Shown here: positions 42,517 through 50,831 of the stretch, piece by piece
How the letters are laid out: each line of letters opens with the position of its first letter
Position numbering within the stretch: position 1 is the first letter of the stretch
From: Aliitabrizicola sp031408575
GTDB lineage: Bacteria > Pseudomonadota > Alphaproteobacteria > Rhodobacterales > Rhodobacteraceae
Direction of reading: 5' to 3'
Length of the DNA stretch: 64,000 nt
Assembly: GCA_031408575.1 (NCBI GenBank)
Contig: JANNWS010000208.1
Coordinates: 1-64,000, forward strand
The notes under the pieces: generated by a model
Database searches by the model: none
Seen by the model: only the letters and a program-made list of their open reading frames with translations
What the model was told of the DNA's origin: nothing
Position numbers and translations under genes: made by a program

Positions 42517-43548
42517 CTAACCCCCCCGCACAACCTCGATCATCCGGTTGACGTTGTCAGGGTCAGCCTCGGGGGTGATGCCGTGGCCGAGGTTGAAAAT
42601 GTGGGGGCCGTTGGAAAAGGCCTTGACGACATGGCGGGTGGCCTCGTCAAGCGCAGCGCCGCCGGTGACCATATGCGACGGATCGAGGTTGCCCTGCACG
42701 CAGCCGGTGGATTGCACATGGGCCGCGCCCCATTCCGGCGTCACCGAATTGTCGAGCGCGACGCAATCTGCCCCGGTGGCCTCTGCAAAACCGATGTAGC
42801 CGTCACCAGCTTCGCGCGGGAAAGCGATGACGGGCAGGCCGGGGTGGCGGGACTTCAGGGCGGCGATGATTGTGGCCGCCGGTTTCAAGGCAAAATCGGT
42901 GAAGTCCTGACCCTGCAGCGACCCTGCCCAGCTGTCGAACAACTTTATCACCTCGGCCCCGGCCTGCACCTGCATCGAGAGGTATTCGATGGTGCCTTCG
43001 GTGATGCGGTCGATCAGCGCCTGAAACGCGGGGCGGTCATGTGATTTCAGGGCGTGGGCCGGGCCTTGGTCGCGGGTGCCGCGCCCCGCGATCATGTAGG
43101 TGGCGACCGTCCAGGGCGCACCGGCAAAGCCGATGAGGGTGGTTTCCTTTGGCAGTTCGCACGCCAGAATTCGGACCGTCTCATAGATCGGCGACAGCGT
43201 GTCGTGGATTGCATCCGTGGGCTTCAGCGCCTCGACATCATGCATCGTGGCGATGGTTGACAGGCGCGGGCCTTCGCCGGTGGTGAACCACAGATCGGCC
43301 CCCAACGCCTGCGGCAGCAGCAGAATGTCGGCAAAGAGGATCGCCGCATCGAAACCGAAGCGGCGGATCGGTTGCAGGGTAACTTCTGCTGCAAGATCAG
43401 GGTTGTAGCACAGTTTCAAAAAGTCACCGGCCTGCGCGCGGGTGGCGCGGTATTCGGGCAGGTAGCGGCCCGCCTGACGCATCATCCAGATCGGCGGCGT
43501 CGGAAGGGTTTCGCCCTTGAGCGCGCGCAGGATGGTCTTTTCGGTCAT
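42517..43548 (-). CDS. hemE: Uroporphyrinogen decarboxylase
   Basis: HemE converts uroporphyrinogen III to coproporphyrinogen III in haem and bacteriochlorophyll synthesis. The 343-residue protein has the two family signatures PPIWMMRQAGRYLPEYR near the N-terminus and GFAGAPWTVATYMIAGRGT (about 135-155). I chose the ATG at 43548 (MTEKTILRALKGE); an in-frame ATG eight codons upstream is less typical. It is divergent from hemC with about 95 bp between starts. Confidence 0.96.
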   Translation of the reverse strand: MTEKTILRALKGETLPTPPIWMMRQAGRYLPEYRATRAQAGDFLKLCYNPDLAAEVTLQPIRRFGFDAAILFADILLLPQALGADLWFTTGEGPRLSTIATMHDVEALKPTDAIHDTLSPIYETVRILACELPKETTLIGFAGAPWTVATYMIAGRGTRDQGPAHALKSHDRPAFQALIDRITEGTIEYLSMQVQAGAEVIKLFDSWAGSLQGQDFTDFALKPAATIIAALKSRHPGLPVIAFPREAGDGYIGFAEATGADCVALDNSVTPEWGAAHVQSTGCVQGNLDPSHMVTGGAALDEATRHVVKAFSNGPHIFNLGHGITPEADPDNVNRMIEVVRGG

Positions 43549-43643
43549 GGTGGTCTCCGGAATTTTTTGCATCGGTCCACTGGCGGCGACGGGTTGTCAA
43601 TACTGAGTTGTCAGCTTCGCCTGACATCTTTAAGCCTGTCGCC

Positions 43644-44591
43644 ATGACCTGTCCTCTGCCAGACCCCGCCCAGCCGCTAAAGATCGGCACTCGTGGATCC
43701 CCCCTTGCGCTGTGGCAGGCGCATGAGGTGCGGCGTTGCCTTATGGCGGCGTTTGATCTGCCGGAAGCCGCCTTCCAGATCATGGTGATCAAGGTCACGG
43801 GTGACCAGATTCAGGACAAGGCGCTGAAGGATATCGGCGGCAAGGGCCTGTTCACGCGCGAAATCGAGGATGCGCTGCTGGATGGTGGCGTCGACATCGC
43901 CGTGCATTCGATGAAGGACATGCCGACGTTGCAGCCTGACGGTTTGATGCTGGATTGCTATCTGCCGCGCGAGGATGTTCGCGATGCGTTCGTGTCGCCG
44001 GGCGTGGCGCGGCTGGCGGACCTGCCGTTGGGCGCGGTGGTGGGATCGTCGTCGTTGCGGCGGCGGGCGCAGTTGGCGCTGCGGCGGCCTGACCTGCGGC
44101 TGGTGGAGTTTCGTGGAAATGTGCAGACCCGGATGCGAAAGCTGGAAGAGGGGGTGGCGGTGGCCACCTTCCTTGCCATGGCAGGGCTGAACCGGCTGGG
44201 GATGGCCGCCATGGCACGGTCTGCCATCGAGGTGGACGAGATGCTGCCTGCGGTGGCGCAAGGCGCTATCGGGATCGAGCGGCGCGTGGGCGACGGGCGG
44301 GCCGAAATGATGCTGGCGGCCATTCATCACACGCCGACCGGGCAGCGGCTGGCGGCGGAGCGGGCGTATCTGCTGCGGCTCGACGGGTCGTGCGAGACGC
44401 CGATTGCGGGGCTGGCGGTGCTGGAGGGCGATCAACTATGGCTGCGGGGCGAGATCCTGCGGCCCGACGGCAGCGAGGCGATCAAGGGAGCGCTGCGCGG
44501 GCCGGTGGGCGATGCGGCGGCGCTGGGGCGGGATCTGGCCGCGCAGTTGCTGGGGCGCGCGCCGACGGAGTTCTTCAGCTGGAAGGCATGA
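43644..44591 (+). CDS. hemC: Hydroxymethylbilane synthase (porphobilinogen deaminase)
   Basis: HemC joins four porphobilinogen units into hydroxymethylbilane. The 315-residue protein shows IGTRGSPLALWQAHEV, the substrate-binding GSSSLRRRAQLALRRPDL, and RLDGSCETPIAG, whose Cys carries the dipyrromethane cofactor. The start at 43644 (MTCPLPDPAQPLKIG) fits relatives; an ATG 12 codons earlier is open. Divergent hemE/hemC is the usual Rhodobacter arrangement, so both genes may share control elements. Confidence 0.96.
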   Translation: MTCPLPDPAQPLKIGTRGSPLALWQAHEVRRCLMAAFDLPEAAFQIMVIKVTGDQIQDKALKDIGGKGLFTREIEDALLDGGVDIAVHSMKDMPTLQPDGLMLDCYLPREDVRDAFVSPGVARLADLPLGAVVGSSSLRRRAQLALRRPDLRLVEFRGNVQTRMRKLEEGVAVATFLAMAGLNRLGMAAMARSAIEVDEMLPAVAQGAIGIERRVGDGRAEMMLAAIHHTPTGQRLAAERAYLLRLDGSCETPIAGLAVLEGDQLWLRGEILRPDGSEAIKGALRGPVGDAAALGRDLAAQLLGRAPTEFFSWKA

Positions 44592-44686
44592 CGGAGCCGT
44601 TACAGCGCTGTTTCAAAAGCCTTACAAAACCGACATGATTGCATTACATTCCGAAGGTGCACTCCGCACATTGGCCCAGATGTTTC

Positions 44687-45433
44687 ATGCCTCAGACTTA
44701 TCCGCTTCACAGGCCGCTTCAGGATGGCATTGCACTGGCGATCAATGCCGCGTTGGGCGAGGCGCCGGTTCGGATCCGATTGCTGGAAACCGCTGAGGGG
44801 CGGATCTGGATCAAGCGGGTCGAGCAACTGTCGCTGCGCTGGCGTTTGCAAAAGGGCAGCGGTCGCCGGTCCTTCGAGAAGGACCGCGAAGGCCTGCATG
44901 TGCTGGGCGATGCCGGGCTGCCGGTGGCACCGATCCTGGCCGAAGGGCCCGATTTCTTTGTGACGCCCGATCTGGGAGTGACGTTGCATGCCCTTCTGGG
45001 TGGCGATGCGCCAAAGGCTGAACGGATTGTGGCATTCCGGACGGCGGGTACGGCGCTGGCGGCGCTGCACCTCAAGGGCTTCAGTCACGGGCGTCCTGCG
45101 GTCCGCGACCTGTGCTGGGACGGGACGGCGGTTCGGTTCATCGACATGGAGAAGTTTTCGGTGCGGCGCAGCAAACCGCGCCATTTTGCGGGCGATGTGC
45201 TGGTGTTCGTTCATTCGGTCTTTGCGGCTGGCGGGGCTGCGGACGAGCTGGAGGCGGCCATGGCGGCCTATCGTGCCGGCGTGGGGGCCGAGGCATGGTC
45301 AGCGGTGCGCGGATTTGCGGCTCGGCTGGCCTTCCTTGGGCCGTTGACGGTGCCGCTGCGGACGCTGCGGCCCCGGTCACGCGATCTGAACGCTGTGGCA
45401 AACACTCTGGACTACATGGCCGGCAGGGCCTGA
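44687..45433 (+). CDS. Putative small-molecule or lipopolysaccharide kinase (WaaP-like)
   Basis: A protein of 248 residues with a reduced protein-kinase fold. RIWIKRVEQLSLRWRLQKGSGRRSFEKDREGL holds the ATP-loop Lys and the conserved Glu, LHLKGFSHGRPAVRDLCWDG resembles the catalytic loop, and FIDMEKF replaces DFG. This pattern fits lipopolysaccharide core heptose kinase/Kdo kinase-like proteins. I chose MPQTYPLHRPLQ at 44687; the frame is open to 44639. It follows hemC by 95 bp. Function is inferred from motif pattern only. Confidence 0.6.
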   Translation: MPQTYPLHRPLQDGIALAINAALGEAPVRIRLLETAEGRIWIKRVEQLSLRWRLQKGSGRRSFEKDREGLHVLGDAGLPVAPILAEGPDFFVTPDLGVTLHALLGGDAPKAERIVAFRTAGTALAALHLKGFSHGRPAVRDLCWDGTAVRFIDMEKFSVRRSKPRHFAGDVLVFVHSVFAAGGAADELEAAMAAYRAGVGAEAWSAVRGFAARLAFLGPLTVPLRTLRPRSRDLNAVANTLDYMAGRA

Positions 45434-45629
45434 CGCTGCCGCCCGTCGGCGACGATCAGCGCGGCACCCCGTCAGGGGCGGCAAGCAGGTGGTGACTTGT
45501 GCCGGGAGTGCCGCTTGGCCGAAACGGACACGGCTGGACGGGAGTGAGGCGCAAGACCGGCGGCATCAGCGCAACACCGGCGGCGCAAAGCCGACTTCGG
45601 TGCAAGCACTGAAACAGTTTGAACGTATG

Positions 45630-47039
45630 TCAGTCGGGCAGGATCTTGCCGGGGTTCATCCGGTTATCCGGGTCGAGTGCGGATTTCAGCGCGCGCATCA
45701 CATCCAGCGCCACCGCGTCCTTGCGCCGCGCCATTGAAGGGCGCTTGGACAGACCCACGCCATGTTCCGCCGAAAAGCTGCCGCCGAGGCTTTGCACGAC
45801 ATCTTCAACGGCTGTAAGGATTGCGTCGGCAAGGTCGGGATCGTCGCCCGTCGGAAAGACCGTGAAATGCAGATTTCCGTCGCCCAGATGGGCCACCGTC
45901 ACGGTCTGCGCTCCGGGATCAAGCTCTGCCAGTTTGGCAAGGGCGCAGGTCAGGAACGCGTCGACCGATGCCAGCGGCACGGCCACATCGGTCTCGATGG
46001 CGGGGTGCCAGCCGTGAGTCAGTTCTGCTGCCGCTTCGCGCCGCGCCCACATCGCGCTGCGTTGCGCGTCCGAGCGGGCGATCACAGCCTCCAGCACCAT
46101 GCCGTCATCCATCATCTGCGCCAGTGACTCCTCCAGCAGGGTCACCAGCGGCAGACTGCCGTCCGGGGCAGGATCCGCGTCGCGGGGCGCTGTGGCAACA
46201 AGCTCGACAAGGATCGTCACTTCATGAACGGTGCCAAAGGGCTGACCCAGTTCGGGGCGCACAACCGACAGGCGGTCCATGTAAGTGCGCGGCATGAATT
46301 CGAACGCGTCAACCAGACCGCCCGATGCTGCTTGCAGTCGGTTGAGCAAGCTCAATGCATCCGGCAGGCTGCGCAGCGCCAGTGTTGCCGTGGCATGGGC
46401 GCGTGGCTTGGCAACCAGTTTCATGACGGCGGCGGTAATGATACCAAGTGTGCCCTCGGCTCCGATGAAAATGTCACGCAGATCGTATCCGGAATTGTCC
46501 TTGTGCAGCCCGGTCATCAGGTTCAGCACGCGGCCGTCGGCCAGAACCACCTCCAGCCCGAGGCAAAGCGCGCGGGTGGAGCCGTAGCGCAGAACGTTCG
46601 ATCCGCCCGCATTTGTAGACAACACGCCGCCGATGGTGGCCGAGCCGCGTGCTCCGAACCACAGCGGAAAGTTCAGCCCCTTTGCATCCGCCGCATCATG
46701 CAGGCGGGTCAGCACCACGCCCGCCTCGACGACGGCCAGACGCTCATCCACCCTGATCTCGCGGATGCTGTTGAGGCGCTCGAGGCTGATCATCAGCCCG
46801 CCGTCGGTCATCGCTCCGCCGACAAGGCCGGTACGCCCGCCGATTGCAATCACCGGCACTGCAGCGCGTCCGGCGGCCTTCACAATGGTCGCCACGTCAT
46901 CTGTTGTTGCGGGGCGCAGGACGGCGAGGGGGCGCGAGGTATACCTGCCGGTCCAATCCGGCGCGTAGCGGTCCGTCGCAAGACCGGTCAACACATGCGA
47001 CGCCCCCAGCCGTTCTGTCAGTTCCGCGATCAGGTCCAT
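45630..47039 (-). CDS. FAD-binding D-2-hydroxyacid dehydrogenase (GlcD/D-lactate type)
   Basis: A 469-residue flavoprotein with an N-terminal FAD (PCMH) domain (RPATTDDVATIVKAAGRAAVPVIAIGGRTGLVGGA) and the C-terminal FAD-oxidase domain with AHLGDGNLHF and AEHGVGLSKR. It would oxidise D-lactate, glycolate or D-2-hydroxyglutarate and pass electrons to a carrier. I chose the ATG at 47039 (MDLIAELTERLG); the frame is open 13 codons upstream. Divergent from the TMADH-like gene. Confidence 0.88.
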   Translation of the reverse strand: MDLIAELTERLGASHVLTGLATDRYAPDWTGRYTSRPLAVLRPATTDDVATIVKAAGRAAVPVIAIGGRTGLVGGAMTDGGLMISLERLNSIREIRVDERLAVVEAGVVLTRLHDAADAKGLNFPLWFGARGSATIGGVLSTNAGGSNVLRYGSTRALCLGLEVVLADGRVLNLMTGLHKDNSGYDLRDIFIGAEGTLGIITAAVMKLVAKPRAHATATLALRSLPDALSLLNRLQAASGGLVDAFEFMPRTYMDRLSVVRPELGQPFGTVHEVTILVELVATAPRDADPAPDGSLPLVTLLEESLAQMMDDGMVLEAVIARSDAQRSAMWARREAAAELTHGWHPAIETDVAVPLASVDAFLTCALAKLAELDPGAQTVTVAHLGDGNLHFTVFPTGDDPDLADAILTAVEDVVQSLGGSFSAEHGVGLSKRPSMARRKDAVALDVMRALKSALDPDNRMNPGKILPD

Positions 47040-47154
47040 CTGATAACCCTCGTCTGATTTCGCCTTCCGTGATTTCAAATAAGGCGCTTCCTGACCAGAG
47101 GCGATTTGGCGGGTGCGGTTACCATTTGAGATGCCGCCGCGGGCGAACCGGCTT

Positions 47155-47236
47155 TCATCTTTGCTTAAATATCCCCGCCGGAGGCGCTTTTTTGATGCGC
47201 AACATGCCTTCGGCGAGGATATTTAGGCAAAGATGA
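47155..47236. repeat. 31-base inverted repeat upstream of the flavoenzyme gene
   Basis: Arms 47155-47185 and 47206-47236 are reverse complements over 31 bases with three mismatches, around a 20-base loop. The core AAATATCCCCGCCGGAGG matches other intergenic repeats in this window (12523, 14803). The right arm ends at the Shine-Dalgarno GAAAGG of the downstream gene, so the hairpin could hide its ribosome site. A transcribed hairpin or a mobile-repeat remnant are both possible. Confidence 0.85.
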
Positions 47237-47248
47237 AAGGTATGCCCG

Positions 47249-49282
47249 ATGACGACCGACCCGTTGTTGCAACCCTACCGCCTGAAGAATCTGACGCTGC
47301 GCAACCGGGTCATGTCGACGGCACATGAACCGGCCTATTCCGAAGACGGCATGCCGAAACGGCGCTACCGGCTGTATCACGCGGAAAAGGCACGCGGAGG
47401 TGTGGCGCTGACCATGACGGCGGGGTCGGCGGTGGTCAGTGCTGACAGCCCGCCGGCCTTTGGCAACCTGCACGCCTTCGATGATGCGATCGTGCCGTGG
47501 CTCAGCGAACTGGCGGATGAGTGCCACGAATTGGGGGCCGCGGTGATGATCCAGATCACGCATCTGGGGCGGCGCACGGGATGGAGCAGGGGCTGCTGGC
47601 TGCCGGTGCTGGCCGCGTCCCCGGTGCGCGAGGCGGCGCACCGGGTTTTCCCGAAAGAGGCGGAGGACTGGGATCTGGCGCGGATCGTGGCCGACTATGC
47701 CAGTGCCGCGGCGCGGATGCAGGCGGCGGGGCTGGATGGGATCGAGATCGAGGCCTACGGCCATTTCATGGATGGCTTCTGGTCGCCGGCGACGAACCGC
47801 CGTCAGGATGAATATGGCGGCTCGCGAGAGAACCGGCTGCGCTTCACCCATGCGGTTCTGGATGCAGTTCGCGCCACGGTGGGGTCGGAATTCATCGTGG
47901 GGATACGCATGGTGGCGGATGAGGATTGGGACAAGGGATTGTCCGGGGCGGAAGGCGTGGCCATCGCACAGGAACTGGCGGCAAGCGGCAAGGTGGATTT
48001 CCTGAACCTGATCCGGGGGCATATCGACAGCGATGCGGCGCTGACCAAGGTTGTGCCGATGCAGGGGATGCGATCAGCGCCGCATCTGGATTTCGCCGGC
48101 GAGGTGCGTGCGGCGACCGGGTTTCCGGTATTCCATGCTGCGCGCATTGCCGATGTGGCGACAGCACGCCATGCGATAGCATCGGGCAAACTGGATATGG
48201 TTGGCATGACGCGGGCGCATCTGGCGGATCCGCATATCGTGGCGAAGGTCGCGGCGGGGCGGGAGGCGCGGATCCGGCCCTGCGTCGGTGCAACCTATTG
48301 TCTGGACCGGATCTATGAAGGTGGTGAGGCGTTGTGCATCCACAATGCGGCGACCGGGCGCGAGGCGACGATGCCGCATGTGATCGCACGCGCCGGAGTT
48401 AGCAAGCGGGTCGTCGTTGTGGGTGCCGGTCCGGCAGGGCTGGAGGCGGCACGGGTGGCGGGTGAGCGCGGGCATTCGGTTGTTGTGTTCGAGGCGTCGG
48501 ATCGCGCCGGGGGGCAAGTGAATCTGCTGGTCGCCAATGCGCGGCGGCGCGAGATGATCGGGATCGTCGACTGGCGGCTGGCCGAATTGGCGCGGCTGGG
48601 GGTGGACGTGCGCTACAACCTCTATGCCGGGGTCGGGGATGTGCTGCGCGAAGTGCCTGACATGGTGGTGATCGCAACCGGAGGTCTGCCGCAGACCCCC
48701 GAGATGACCGGGGCCGATCTTTGTGTGTCAAGCTGGGACATCCTGTCGGGGTCGGTCAAGGCCGCCGAACGGGTGCTGGTCTATGACGACAACGGCGCGC
48801 ATCCGGGGATGAGTGCGGCCGAGGTTCTGGCGCGGGGCGGGGCGACCGTTGAACTGATCAGTCCCGAGCGGTTCTTCGCCCCCGAGATCGGCGGAATGAA
48901 TCACGTCCCCTACATGCGGGCCTTCCACGAAACGGGGGTGCGGGTGACGATCAACACGCGGATAATCGGGGTGCGGCGCGACGGCAATGTGCTGATAGCC
49001 AAGCTTGGGTCGGATTTCGCGCCCGGATGGCACGAGGAACGGCGGGTGGATCAAATCGTGGTGGAACATGGCACCGCAGCGCTGGATGAGCTGTACCATG
49101 CTCTGAAGCCGGAAAGCCGCAATCGGGGCGCGGTGGATTATGCAGCGCTGATCGGGGCTGGCGATGTGTTTCCGGTATTGCAAGAGGCGGCCTTCACGCT
49201 CTACCGCCTCGGCGATGCAGTGGCCTCGCGCAATATTCATGCCGGCATCTATGATGCGCTGCGCTTTGGCATCCGTTGGTGA
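47249..49282 (+). CDS. TMADH/2,4-dienoyl-CoA reductase-type flavin oxidoreductase
   Basis: A 677-residue protein: an N-terminal FMN (old yellow enzyme) barrel (RLKNLTLRNRVMSTAHEP, EAYGHFMDGFWSPATNRRQDEYGG) and C-terminal FAD/NAD domains (VVVVGAGPAGLEAARVAG). It resembles trimethylamine dehydrogenase, histamine dehydrogenase and DgcA-type demethylases. The iron-sulfur region has Cys345, Cys351 and Cys363, but the position equivalent to TMADH Cys348 is Ala, leaving three of the usual four ligands. A methylamine or betaine demethylase role is likely but unproven. Confidence 0.85.
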   Translation: MTTDPLLQPYRLKNLTLRNRVMSTAHEPAYSEDGMPKRRYRLYHAEKARGGVALTMTAGSAVVSADSPPAFGNLHAFDDAIVPWLSELADECHELGAAVMIQITHLGRRTGWSRGCWLPVLAASPVREAAHRVFPKEAEDWDLARIVADYASAAARMQAAGLDGIEIEAYGHFMDGFWSPATNRRQDEYGGSRENRLRFTHAVLDAVRATVGSEFIVGIRMVADEDWDKGLSGAEGVAIAQELAASGKVDFLNLIRGHIDSDAALTKVVPMQGMRSAPHLDFAGEVRAATGFPVFHAARIADVATARHAIASGKLDMVGMTRAHLADPHIVAKVAAGREARIRPCVGATYCLDRIYEGGEALCIHNAATGREATMPHVIARAGVSKRVVVVGAGPAGLEAARVAGERGHSVVVFEASDRAGGQVNLLVANARRREMIGIVDWRLAELARLGVDVRYNLYAGVGDVLREVPDMVVIATGGLPQTPEMTGADLCVSSWDILSGSVKAAERVLVYDDNGAHPGMSAAEVLARGGATVELISPERFFAPEIGGMNHVPYMRAFHETGVRVTINTRIIGVRRDGNVLIAKLGSDFAPGWHEERRVDQIVVEHGTAALDELYHALKPESRNRGAVDYAALIGAGDVFPVLQEAAFTLYRLGDAVASRNIHAGIYDALRFGIRW

Positions 49283-49297
49283 CCGGGGTCTTGCGGG

Positions 49298-49363
49298 TTT
49301 CTTTTCGGGCCGAATACCCTCGGGGGGAAGCCCCGCAGGGGCGTGGGGGGCAGACAGCCCCCC
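49298..49363. repeat. Intergenic GC-rich repeat with stem-loops
   Basis: TTTCTTTTCGGGCCGAATACCC followed by G- and C-rich arms. GGGGGGC (49345-49351) pairs with GCCCCCC (49357-49363), and GCCCC (49330-49334) with GGGGC (49337-49341). The unit resembles the AAAATATCC family in its first half and may act as a bidirectional terminator for the convergent flavoenzyme and esterase genes. No U-run follows. Confidence 0.6.
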
Positions 49364-49459
49364 GTTCGTCCTGCAGTACGGCTACTGCGTGGCGCACCTC
49401 GGGCGCTTTGGGATCGGCAGCTCCCGAACCCTGCCGCAACACTGTCGCGCGCCCCGAAC

Positions 49460-50113
49460 TTACTTCGGCACGCGCGCCAGCAGGCTCACCACATCTGGCC
49501 CAATGGCGGCCACAATTCTGGCAACGCCGTCGGCATTCGGATGGATCCCGTCATCCTGAAAAAAGGGCGCAACCGTTGCCGGGTCTACGCCATTCGCCAC
49601 CAGCGGTGCGAAAAGATTGCGTGCAAGCACGGTGTCGTATTTCACGGCAAGGTCGGGATAGATCGCGTCGAACGCCGCTTTGTAGTCCGGCCCGTAGTTG
49701 CGCGGAGCGGCAAGGCCGATCAGCAGAACCGGCAGGCCGCGTGCCGTGGCGCGTTTCAGGATCTCGTCAAGGTTGCGGCGTGCCTCGGCAGGGTCGATCC
49801 CGCGCAGCATGTCATTGCCGCCCAGCGTTACGATCAGCGCGTCCGTTTCGGGTGTCAGCGACCAGTCAAGCCGGGCAAGACCGCCGGCTGTGGTGTCGCC
49901 CGAGACGCCGGCATTGATGACCGTGACATCCTGGCCCTCAGTGGCCAGCCACGCCTGAAGCTGCGGCACAAGGCCGTCGCGCTGCGGCAGGCCATACCCT
50001 GCGGTCAGACTGTCGCCCAGTGCCACGACCGTCAGCGGTTCGGCAAAGGCGGGTGTCGTGATCAGTGCCGCGAACGTGAGGTTGCGGATTGTCCGCAAAG
50101 CGCCATATCCCAT
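49460..50113 (-). CDS. tesA: Arylesterase/thioesterase TesA-like (GDSL)
   Basis: A 217-residue secreted SGNH hydrolase. A signal peptide (MGYGALRTIRNLTFAALITTPAFA) is followed by the block I VVALGDSLTAGYGL (Ser nucleophile), block III GGNDML and block V DGIHPNADG (Asp, His). It hydrolyses acyl-CoA thioesters or arylesters in the periplasm. I chose the ATG at 50113; the frame is open far upstream, antisense to the neighbour. It is divergent from a YbbA-like ABC gene by only 28 bp, the same arrangement as E. coli tesA-ybbA. Confidence 0.92.
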   Translation of the reverse strand: MGYGALRTIRNLTFAALITTPAFAEPLTVVALGDSLTAGYGLPQRDGLVPQLQAWLATEGQDVTVINAGVSGDTTAGGLARLDWSLTPETDALIVTLGGNDMLRGIDPAEARRNLDEILKRATARGLPVLLIGLAAPRNYGPDYKAAFDAIYPDLAVKYDTVLARNLFAPLVANGVDPATVAPFFQDDGIHPNADGVARIVAAIGPDVVSLLARVPK

Positions 50114-50141
50114 GGAAGGAATTGACCAAAGGGCTGCAAGC

Positions 50142-50831
50142 ATGACCGATCCGATCCTTTCTTTGCGCGATGCGCGCCTGACCTTGGCGGGCAACGCGGG
50201 GCCGGTTGATATTCTGCGCGGCATCACGCTGGAGGTGGCGCGGGGCGAGACGCTGGGCCTGGTGGGGCCGTCGGGATCGGGCAAGTCATCGCTCCTGATG
50301 TTGATGGGCGGGCTGGAAAAGGCCACCGGCGGGCAGGTTCTGGCGCTGGGCCAAGATCTGACCGGAATGGATGAAGACCAGCTTGCGCGCTTCCGTCGGG
50401 GGAATATGGGGGTTGTGTTCCAGTCCTTCCACCTTATTCCCACAATGACCGCGTTAGAGAACGTGGCGGTGCCGCTGGAACTGGCCGGGGTGCACGATGC
50501 CTTTGCCCGCGCCGAGGCGGAATTGCAGGCCGTGGGGTTGGGGCCGCGGGTGGACCATTACCCCAGCCAGTTGTCGGGAGGAGAGCAGCAGCGCGTGGCG
50601 TTGGCGCGGGCGGCGGCACCGCGGCCTGCGATCCTGCTGGCGGATGAGCCGACCGGCAATCTGGATGGTGCGAATGGGGCCGCGATCATGGATCTGTTGT
50701 TCGGTTTGCGCGACCGGCACGGGGCGACACTTGTGCTGGTGACACATGCGCCCGAATTGGCCGCGCGATGTGACCGGGTGGTTCAACTGGCCGACGGGCT
50801 GGTGCGCGGCGATGTGCGGAGGGCGGCATGA
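50142..50831 (+). CDS. ABC transporter ATP-binding protein (YbbA/LolD-like)
   Basis: A 229-residue ATPase of the MacB/LolD/YbbA type. Walker A GPSGSGKSS, signature LSGGEQQRVA, Walker B ILLADEPTGNLD and switch VTHAPEL are all intact. The start at 50142 (MTDPILSLRDARLTL) is the family start. It overlaps the permease gene by 4 bp. The tesA-ybbA-ybbP arrangement suggests handling of lipids or lipid-like molecules at the inner membrane. Confidence 0.92.
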   Translation: MTDPILSLRDARLTLAGNAGPVDILRGITLEVARGETLGLVGPSGSGKSSLLMLMGGLEKATGGQVLALGQDLTGMDEDQLARFRRGNMGVVFQSFHLIPTMTALENVAVPLELAGVHDAFARAEAELQAVGLGPRVDHYPSQLSGGEQQRVALARAAAPRPAILLADEPTGNLDGANGAAIMDLLFGLRDRHGATLVLVTHAPELAARCDRVVQLADGLVRGDVRRAA

